Origin: Acidimicrobiaceae bacterium
GTDB taxonomy: Bacteria > Actinomycetota > Acidimicrobiia > Acidimicrobiales > UBA8190
Assembly: GCA_003453695.1 (NCBI GenBank)
Contig: DMNK01000170.1
Span: 757-8,632, forward strand
Direction of reading: 5' to 3'
DNA length: 7,876 nucleotides
Shown: piece by piece, positions 1-5,445 of the stretch
Layout of the letters: each line of letters opens with the position of its first letter
Position numbering within the stretch: position 1 is the stretch's first letter
The notes under the pieces: generated by a model
The model's database searches: none
What the model was told of the DNA's origin: nothing
What the model saw: only the letters and a program-made list of their open reading frames with translations
Program-made: the position numbers and the translations under genes

Positions 1-441
1 TGGTGCGACCTGCGGGTCGCCGGCCAGGGCGCCGTGCTCGGGGTCTACTGCCGGCGCTTCGGCGTGCCCCTGGTCGACGGGGGCACGGTCCGGCTCCCTC
101 GCCTCATCGGGCAGAGCCGCGCCCTCGATCTCGTGCTCACCGGGCGGCCCGTCGAGGCGGACGAGGCGCTCGCCATCGGGCTCGTCAACCGGGTGGTGCC
201 CGCCGGGCAGGCGCTGGACGCGGCGCTGGCCCTCGCCGCCGAGCTGGCCGCCTTCCCCCAGACCTGTCTGCGCAACGACCGGCGGTCCCTCGTGGGCCAG
301 TGGGGGGCGCAGGAGGCCGAGGCCTTGGTGGCCGAAGCCCGACTGGGCCGGGACACCATCGCCAGCGGCGAGACGGCGGAAGGCGCCCGGCGCTTCACGG
401 GCGGGGCGGGCCGCCACGGCGAGGCCGTCGCCGGCTCGTGA
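1..441 (+). CDS. Enoyl-CoA hydratase/isomerase (crotonase) family protein, 3' part only
   Basis: The frame is open from base 1, so the start and the N-terminal half lie outside the window; 146 residues are visible. It opens with WCDLRVA, the conserved crotonase segment that follows the oxyanion-hole loop. It continues with FGVPLVDGGTVRLPRLIG (residues 20-37), ALDLVLTG (41-48) and EALAIGLVNRVVP, then the usual helical C-terminal tail. Crotonases bind acyl-CoA thioesters and carry out hydration, isomerisation or related steps, often in cytoplasmic fatty-acid or side-chain degradation. From memory of rat mitochondrial enoyl-CoA hydratase, catalytic Glu144 falls at Leu24 here and Glu164 at Asp43, and the loop between them is shorter. 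A canonical hydratase reaction is therefore doubtful and the substrate cannot be named. The stop overlaps the HAD gene start by 4 nt, implying co-transcription. The family call is firm; the reaction is not. Confidence 0.88.
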   Translation, partial: WCDLRVAGQGAVLGVYCRRFGVPLVDGGTVRLPRLIGQSRALDLVLTGRPVEADEALAIGLVNRVVPAGQALDAALALAAELAAFPQTCLRNDRRSLVGQWGAQEAEALVAEARLGRDTIASGETAEGARRFTGGAGRHGEAVAGS

Positions 442-1142
442 CCAGCGCCCGGGCCGAGGGCGCCGCCGGCTCAACCGAGAGCGAGGTGGTGGCCGCCTTC
501 GACTTCGACGGCACCCTGACCACAGGAGGGAGCGTGTGGTCCTTCCTGGTGCGCGTGCGCGGCCCCAGGCCGGTGGCCCAGGCCGCCATGGCCGTGCTGC
601 CCCGGCTGGTGGCGGCGGCGCTCTTCGGTGGCCGGGCCGCCGACGACGCCAAGGAGGCCCTCTTCCGGCGCACCCTGGGGGGCCTGGACGCCTCGGCGGT
701 GAGCGAGGAGGCGGCTCGCTTCGGGCGCGACCACTACGCCCGGCGCCGACGCGCCGACGTCGGGGCGCGCGTCGAACAGCACCGGCGCCACGGGCATCGC
801 CTGGTCATCGTGTCCGCCTCCCCCGAGCTCTACGTGCGGGCCGTCGCCGACGAGCTCGGCTTCGACGCCGTGATCGCCACCCGTCTCGAGGTCGGTGCCG
901 ACGGCCGGCTCACCGGCCGGTACCAGGGTGGCAACTGTCGCGGTGGTCGCAAGCTCGACGGCCTGCACCGCTGGACCGAGGCGCACGCCCCCGGGGCGCT
1001 GGTGTGGGCCTACGGCAACAGCGCCGGCGACCGACGTCTCCTGGGCGGGGCCGACGTCGGTGTGGACGTGGGCCGGCTGGGGCCGGTGGGCAAGCTGCGG
1101 GCCTTCCGGCGCTTGCGCGACACCGCCGAGCTCATCGGCTGA
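438..1142 (+). CDS. HAD superfamily subfamily IB phosphatase (SerB-like)
   Basis: A 234-residue protein with all four HAD motifs. Motif I is DFDGTLT, with nucleophile Asp22 and acid/base Asp24. Motif II is the VIVSAS strand with Ser126. Motif III is Lys172, in a CRGGRK context. Motif IV is YGNSAGD, with Asp198 for magnesium. The pattern matches the HAD-IB group related to phosphoserine phosphatase, which hydrolyses small phosphomonoesters in the cytoplasm; the substrate is unknown. The GTG at 438 overlaps the crotonase stop as GTGA, which suggests translational coupling and is why it was chosen. A start at GTG 486 or 489 is possible, since the first 16 residues are low in complexity and HAD-IB proteins usually begin just before motif I. 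No strong Shine-Dalgarno sequence precedes 438. The gene ends 38 bp from the converging peptidase gene. Confidence 0.88.
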   Translation: MTSARAEGAAGSTESEVVAAFDFDGTLTTGGSVWSFLVRVRGPRPVAQAAMAVLPRLVAAALFGGRAADDAKEALFRRTLGGLDASAVSEEAARFGRDHYARRRRADVGARVEQHRRHGHRLVIVSASPELYVRAVADELGFDAVIATRLEVGADGRLTGRYQGGNCRGGRKLDGLHRWTEAHAPGALVWAYGNSAGDRRLLGGADVGVDVGRLGPVGKLRAFRRLRDTAELIG

Positions 1143-1180
1143 GCGCGCCGCCGGCGACCGGCCGTCCACGACACGCAGGG

Positions 1181-2164
1181 TCAGGACAGGCCTCCAGGGG
1201 CGATCTCGGCGGCCCCCCAGGTGCCCTGGCCGGCGATGTACCAGAAGTTGAAGAGCGAGCCCCCCGGCCCCTGCACGAACACCGACGGGCCGCCGTCGGG
1301 CTGGGCCACGACACCGGGCGCCGAGTAGGCGGAGCCCTGGCCCGCCACGGTGCCCGCTCCCCAGCTGCCCTGGGCAGGGATGTACCAGAAGTTGAGCAGC
1401 GAGTTGCCGGGCCCCTCGACGATCAGCGACGGGGAGGCCCGATCGATCTGGAGGATGACGCCGGGGGCCGAGTAGGCGGAGCCCTGGGCGGCCACGGTCC
1501 CCGCCCCCCAGATGCCCTGGGAGGCGATGTACCAGAAGTTCAAGACGGCGTTGCCGGGCCCCTGCACCAGCACCGAGGGCGATCCGTCGGTCTGGGGGAG
1601 CACGCCCGGGTCGGAGTAGGCCGAACCCCGCCCGGCCGCCGTGCCCGATCCCCACCTGCCGGCCGAGGGGATGTACCAGAAGTTGAGCACCGAGTTGCCG
1701 GGGCCCTCCACCACGACGGTGGGCGCCCCGTCGAGCTGGTCCATGGCGGCCGGAGCCGAGAAGGCGGAGTTGCCCCCCGCCACCGTCCCGGCCCCCCACT
1801 GGCCGGTCGAGGCGACGTAGAAGTAATTGAGCAGGGCATTGCCGGCGGTGCGGACGAAGACGGTGGGGGCGCCGTCGCCCTGGAGCATGACCACCGGCGT
1901 GGACGCCACGCCGCTCGGGGCGACCTGAGCCGAGTCCCAGGTGCCCGCCGCGTACCAGTCGTTGACCAGCGAGCCCCCCGGCCCGGTGAAGAAGACGCTC
2001 GGCGACCCGTCGGGCTGCAGCACGGCCACGGGCGGCGAGGCCACCCCGCCACCGGCGACCTGCGCCGAGTCCCACACCCCGTTCACGTACCAGTAGTTGA
2101 GGAGCGAGCCGCCCGCCCCGCGCACGAAGAGCGAGGGCGAACCGTCGGGCTGGGGCACGACGAA
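1181..2164 (-). repeat. Seven tandem 135-147 bp coding repeats (candidate seven-bladed beta-propeller)
   Basis: These encode residues 649-975 of the S53 peptidase. Each unit reads roughly Q-x-DG-x-P-S-[VL]-F-V-x-G-x-G-[GN]-S-L-x-N-[FY]-W-Y, then a short turn, W-G/D-[AS]-A-x-V, then Gly/Ser-rich residues ending in Ser-x-Pro. The homologous WY codon sites on the plus strand begin near 1237, 1381, 1528, 1672, 1816, 1951 and 2086. Spacings are therefore 144, 147, 144, 144, 135 and 135 bp. The two N-terminal units are the short ones. The sixth unit carries one extra residue (DRASP in place of DG-x-P). The pattern resembles the repeats of PLL-type lectin propellers (DUF346-like), and seven units would close one propeller. 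Repetition is seen directly; the fold and any sugar binding are inferred. Confidence 0.85.
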
Positions 2165-4108
2165 CGAGCTGGACTGGGCGAACGGGGAGGGACCGCCGCC
2201 ACCGGCCGACCCCGTCCCCCCGGGGCCGCCCCCGACGCGGCTGTTGGCGACGCAGCCGTCGGTCAAGGCGGCCAGCAGCCCGACGGCATCGGGCGAGCCC
2301 CATCCGGAGGCCATGTCGTAGCCGGCGCCGGCCGGGTACAGGCCGTCGGGATTGGCGTCGAAGTCGTTGTCGCCCGACGTGATGTCGTGGAAGGTGCGCG
2401 GGCACAACGCCGCCTGGTACAGCGTCGGCGACAGCATGCCGAGCCGTTGTCCTGGCGACAGCTGCTGGTCCAGCAGAGCGGCGAGGGCCGCCCACACCAC
2501 CACGGAGGCACTCGTGCCTCCGACGTCGATCCAGGCGCCGTTCCAGTAGATGGGAACCCCGCGGCTGGGGTCCCCCGTGGCGGCGACGTCGGGCACCTCC
2601 CGGCACAGCCCCGGCGAGTTGTTGCAGGGCACGCCCGACGATTGGGCGTTCACCACCCCCGGCCCCTGCTGCCAGGACGGCATGGCCCAGGACGCCGACA
2701 CCCCGCCTCCGGTGGCTCCCGTCCCCGCCGACGACGCGCACGTGGCGGGCTGTCCCTGGCAGTCGTTCCACACCGACTCGACGAGCGGGGAGATGCTCGT
2801 CACCGAGGTGGCGCCCACCCCGGTGACGTCGGGCTGGCTGGCCGGGTCGTCGACCGCCGGGCTCGAGCCGCCGGAGGTGATCCCGTAGCAGTCCTCGGCC
2901 CCGGTGTCGCCGGCGGCGGCGAGCACGCTCTGGCCCTGGGCGGCCATCTGCTGGAAGAGCCCGGACTGGTTGCGGATCCATCCCGAGCCCAGTGCCTGCT
3001 CGCACAGGCCCCAGCTCGTCGACACCACCTGGGCGCGGTCGTCGTTGGCGATCTGCTGGTACACGTTGTACACGTCGGTCTGGGTGGCGCCCGGGCCCTC
3101 GTACACGAGGATCGACGCCTGAGGCGCCAGGGCCGCCACCTGCTCGATGTCGAGCGCCGCCTCACCTTGCCCGGCGCCGCTGCCGGCGCCGCCGTTCACG
3201 AGCACCGGACTCACCGCCGTGGTGATGCCGTAGCAATTCTCGAAGGTGGCAATGTCGGTGGACGAGTAGGGCTCCAGCTCGTACACCGCCACCGTCACCC
3301 CGGACCCGAGCAGGCCCTGGTCGTACAGGTTGTCGAAGCCGTAGGCCGACGCCACCTGGGTGTCGGTGTAGCCATGGTTGGCGGCGGCTTCGTTCGCTGC
3401 GCTCGAACAGGCGGTGGGCGCCGACTGCACGTGCGGGACGGCGGCCGACGGCGCTCCTGCGGGGCTGGTGCTCCCCGAGGACGGTGGCCCGCTGCCCCGC
3501 TCGAGGCGCGGCCCAGGGAGCTCCAGGCTCGACAGCCCCACGATGCCGCGCACATGACCGACGAGCGCGGCGGGCACGAGGGGGGTCCCCGACGCGGCGA
3601 AGCCGTGCACGGCGCCGACACGGTAACGACCGACTGCCAGGCCGAGGGCGGAGGACACCGAGGCCACCGAGCCGGTGAAGTGCACATAGAGACCGTCGGG
3701 GTCGACGCCCGTCACGCGCAGCCCGGCCCCCGTCAACCAATTCCGCACCGCCTGCAGCGTGCCCGGGGCCGCTCCGAACCGGGGGCCGAATTGCCCGGCG
3801 GCGAGGAAGTGCCGGTAGCTCGGCGACCCGGGCGTGGAGACCCCCTTCACGAAGGCGTCCAACGCCGCCGGGTCGCCAGGGGCCAAGGCCACCTCTCCCG
3901 CCAACCGTTGGGCCGACGGCAGGCGCCCTTCGGCGACCGCGCCGGGCGGCACCGTCACTGTGGCGGCGCCGTCACGGGTGATCGAAGCCGCCCCTCCCGG
4001 TGTCGCCGCCACGAAGCTCGACAGGAGCATGACGGCGCCAGCCGTCACGACGACGAACCCCGCGCCCCTACCGGCGGTGCACCGGATTCCTTCTTGTCGC
4101 TGCCCCAC
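1181..4108 (-). CDS. Secreted S53 (sedolisin/kumamolisin) peptidase with C-terminal seven-repeat propeller-like domain
   Basis: A 975-residue protein starting at GTG 4108. Residues 1-41 form a Sec-type signal peptide: Arg-containing n-region, hydrophobic core about 16-35, likely cleavage after Ala41. Residues about 60-200 are a pro-kumamolisin activation domain (GSPSYRHFL, LTGAGLRVTGV), followed by a Ser/Pro/Gly linker to about 235. The catalytic domain spans about 240-625. It has Glu316 and Asp320 (GEAALDIE), oxyanion Asp401 (AAGDTGAEDC) and nucleophile Ser533 (GGTSAS). Its calcium site is Asp575-Ile576 (FHDIT) and the G-x-G-x-D pattern ending at Asp598. S53 enzymes are acid-active endopeptidases that self-process their propeptide outside the cell. 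After a Gly-rich linker (625-648), residues 649-975 are seven tandem repeats. All catalytic residues are present, so the enzyme looks active. The upstream Shine-Dalgarno is weak (GTCAGG about 10 nt from GTG). The promoter would lie in 4109-4317. The repeat domain's ligand is unknown. Confidence 0.93.
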   Translation of the reverse strand: MGQRQEGIRCTAGRGAGFVVVTAGAVMLLSSFVAATPGGAASITRDGAATVTVPPGAVAEGRLPSAQRLAGEVALAPGDPAALDAFVKGVSTPGSPSYRHFLAAGQFGPRFGAAPGTLQAVRNWLTGAGLRVTGVDPDGLYVHFTGSVASVSSALGLAVGRYRVGAVHGFAASGTPLVPAALVGHVRGIVGLSSLELPGPRLERGSGPPSSGSTSPAGAPSAAVPHVQSAPTACSSAANEAAANHGYTDTQVASAYGFDNLYDQGLLGSGVTVAVYELEPYSSTDIATFENCYGITTAVSPVLVNGGAGSGAGQGEAALDIEQVAALAPQASILVYEGPGATQTDVYNVYQQIANDDRAQVVSTSWGLCEQALGSGWIRNQSGLFQQMAAQGQSVLAAAGDTGAEDCYGITSGGSSPAVDDPASQPDVTGVGATSVTSISPLVESVWNDCQGQPATCASSAGTGATGGGVSASWAMPSWQQGPGVVNAQSSGVPCNNSPGLCREVPDVAATGDPSRGVPIYWNGAWIDVGGTSASVVVWAALAALLDQQLSPGQRLGMLSPTLYQAALCPRTFHDITSGDNDFDANPDGLYPAGAGYDMASGWGSPDAVGLLAALTDGCVANSRVGGGPGGTGSAGGGGPSPFAQSSSFVVPQPDGSPSLFVRGAGGSLLNYWYVNGVWDSAQVAGGGVASPPVAVLQPDGSPSVFFTGPGGSLVNDWYAAGTWDSAQVAPSGVASTPVVMLQGDGAPTVFVRTAGNALLNYFYVASTGQWGAGTVAGGNSAFSAPAAMDQLDGAPTVVVEGPGNSVLNFWYIPSAGRWGSGTAAGRGSAYSDPGVLPQTDGSPSVLVQGPGNAVLNFWYIASQGIWGAGTVAAQGSAYSAPGVILQIDRASPSLIVEGPGNSLLNFWYIPAQGSWGAGTVAGQGSAYSAPGVVAQPDGGPSVFVQGPGGSLFNFWYIAGQGTWGAAEIAPGGLS

Positions 4109-4215
4109 TGTGTCTCGGCCTGACCCCAGAAACGCCGCCGCCTGCCCTGTCGACGGCGAAGAGCGTTGCGGCCCGGCAGCGGCGGAGGCGGTGCCGGGGA
4201 CGCAACGAGCGCGTC

Positions 4216-4221
4216 ACCTTA
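4216..4221 (-). promoter_or_regulatory. Possible -10 element for the S53 peptidase gene
   Basis: Read on the minus strand this is TAAGGT, fitting the actinobacterial TANNNT -10 pattern. Initiation near 4209 would give a 5' untranslated leader of about 100 nt before the GTG at 4108. No convincing -35 element lies 16-18 bp upstream; that position is occupied by one arm of the 15-bp palindrome at 4230-4244. This is a weak call from the sequence pattern alone. Confidence 0.25.
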
Positions 4222-4229
4222 GTGGCCCG

Positions 4230-4244
4230 CCGGTTCGGAACCGG
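4230..4244. promoter_or_regulatory. Perfect 15-bp palindrome in the divergent intergenic region (candidate operator)
   Basis: The sequence CCGGTTCGGAACCGG has two 7-bp arms around a single central G. It lies between the divergent peptidase and glycosyltransferase genes, 8 bp upstream of the minus-strand candidate -10 and about 60 bp upstream of the plus-strand one. A symmetrical site there could bind a dimeric regulator controlling the peptidase gene. It could equally form a short hairpin in a transcript. It has no T-tract, so it is a poor intrinsic terminator. The dyad is seen; the role is inferred. Confidence 0.35.
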
Positions 4245-4305
4245 GGCATCCCACCGACATCTTGGGCGATTCGGCCGGAAAACGATCGATTTGCGGGTTG
4301 GCCTG

Positions 4306-4318
4306 TAGCTTTTCGCCA
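4306..4318 (+). promoter_or_regulatory. Putative leaderless promoter (-10 TAGCTT) of the GT2 gene
   Basis: TAGCTT at 4306-4311 fits the TANNNT -10 consensus. It is followed by exactly 6 nt and then the ATG at 4318-4320, so transcription would start at the A of the start codon. No Shine-Dalgarno-like sequence is present before this ATG, which agrees with a leaderless mRNA, a common arrangement in actinobacteria. No good -35 hexamer is seen about 17 bp upstream, as is often true of such promoters. Confidence 0.45.
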
Positions 4319-5445
4319 TGAGCGGCCCCGGTGACGACCGCGTGCTGCGGTTTGGCGACAACCACGCTCCGAGGGCGACGGTGGTGGTGACGGCATGGAA
4401 GGGTGCGCCCCATCTCTTCGCATGCCTGGCGTCACTGCACGACACGGCACCCGCCGTGCCCTTCGAGCTGTTCGTGAGCGCCAACGAGCCGACGGCGGAG
4501 CTGTGTGCACAGCTCGATCGCCTCCTGGCCGGCGCTACCGTGATGAGCTCTCCGCTCAACCTCGGATTCGCCGGCGCCGTGAATCGCGCCGCCGCCCGGG
4601 CTGCGGGCGAGTTCATCGTGCTTCTGAACGACGACGCCGCGGTCGAGCCCGGGTGGCTCGAGGCGCTCGTGGCCGCCGCCGACGCCGACCCGGTTGCCGG
4701 CGCGGTGGGAGGAAGGATCCTGTCTCCGGACGGGGCCCCCCGAGAGGACGGGACCGTGTTGTGGTCGGACGGGTCCGTCACGCTGCTCGACACCTACTAC
4801 CGCCCCGTCCCCGAGCCGCCGCCGGGGCCGAGGCGGGTCGACCACTGCAGCGCCGTGTCGCTGCTCGTGCGCCGCAGTGTGTGGGAGCACGTGGGGGGAT
4901 TCGACGAGGGGTACTTCCCCGCCTACTACGAGGACGTCGACCTGGCCCTCAAGATCCACGCCATGGGCCGCACCGTGCTGTACCAGCCCGCTTCCACGGT
5001 GCGGCACCGTCAGGGGGCGAGCGCCTCTCCGCGCTACCGGCACTTCCTGTTACGACAGAACAGGGCTCGGCTCCGTGCCCGATGGAGTGGCGTGCTCTCG
5101 GAGCGACCTCGCCCCGACCCGCACAATCCCGCCGCGCTGTCATCGGCGGTGCGCCGGGCCCACGATCGTGCTCCTGCGGTGAGCCTCGGGCCTGCCGTCG
5201 CCGACGAGACTCCCCCGCCGGCGCCCGACGACGAGCGCTGGTACCTGGCCAAGCAGCGGGACGTGAACGACGCCTATGCCCGGTCGCTCGAAGCCGAGCT
5301 CGACGCCCGTGAACGCGCCGTCACCCACCGGCTGGGCTGGTGGGTACGCACCCCGGTCAAGAGGGCGCTTCGCCGGGTTCCGTGGGCGTATCGCGCCCTG
5401 GCCCGGCGACGGAGGCGGCCGGAGACGACCCCGAGGGTGGGCTGA
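4318..5445 (+). CDS. GT2-family glycosyltransferase (single GT-A domain, rhamnosyltransferase-like)
   Basis: A 375-residue protein. Residues 19-270 form a GT-A fold: an N-terminal nucleotide-sugar strand (RATVVVTAWKG, 19-29), then NLGFAGAVNRA, then the metal-binding DxD-type motif NDD at 104-106 followed by VEPGWLEAL. The acceptor-side YYEDVDLALKIHAMG carries the probable catalytic Glu205-Asp206. A VRHRQGAS segment follows, as in WbbL/WcaA-type enzymes. Such enzymes transfer a sugar from a nucleotide donor to a growing surface glycan at the inner face of the membrane; donor and acceptor cannot be read here. The C-terminal 80 residues hold a charged helical stretch, then a basic, Trp-containing tail (RLGWWVRTPVKRALRR) that could sit on the membrane. 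The ATG is supported by the adjacent -10 element and by domain position. The last 29 codons overlap the convergent 699-residue glycosyltransferase gene. Confidence 0.92.
   Translation: MSGPGDDRVLRFGDNHAPRATVVVTAWKGAPHLFACLASLHDTAPAVPFELFVSANEPTAELCAQLDRLLAGATVMSSPLNLGFAGAVNRAAARAAGEFIVLLNDDAAVEPGWLEALVAAADADPVAGAVGGRILSPDGAPREDGTVLWSDGSVTLLDTYYRPVPEPPPGPRRVDHCSAVSLLVRRSVWEHVGGFDEGYFPAYYEDVDLALKIHAMGRTVLYQPASTVRHRQGASASPRYRHFLLRQNRARLRARWSGVLSERPRPDPHNPAALSSAVRRAHDRAPAVSLGPAVADETPPPAPDDERWYLAKQRDVNDAYARSLEAELDARERAVTHRLGWWVRTPVKRALRRVPWAYRALARRRRRPETTPRVG

Noticed and set aside
3..437. N-terminal extension of the HAD frame upstream to base 3
   Set aside because: The extra 145 residues are Arg/Pro/Gly-rich and lie over the crotonase frame. 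The HAD domain begins just before 500 and GTG 438 fits the operon overlap.
1150..1162. Short GC hairpin (GCCGG-CGA-CCGGC) between the convergent HAD and peptidase genes, considered as a terminator
   Set aside because: The stem is only 5 bp and no T-tract follows on either strand; such dyads are expected by chance at this GC content.
1181..2164. Tandem DNA repeats considered as a CRISPR array or minisatellite
   Set aside because: The units are 135-147 bp, remain in frame and encode a conserved protein repeat; there is no alternation of constant repeats and unique spacers.
471..3005. Minus-strand open frame of about 844 codons overlapping the peptidase and HAD genes
   Set aside because: Low-complexity Arg/Gly-rich translation with no recognisable motif; it reads the S53 repeats out of frame.
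536..4123. Plus-strand open frame of about 1195 codons lying antisense to the peptidase gene
   Set aside because: Its product is an Arg/Gly/Pro/His-rich string with no domain, and it also crosses the HAD gene out of frame. The S53 frame on the other strand has full catalytic motifs, so this is a shadow caused by high GC content.
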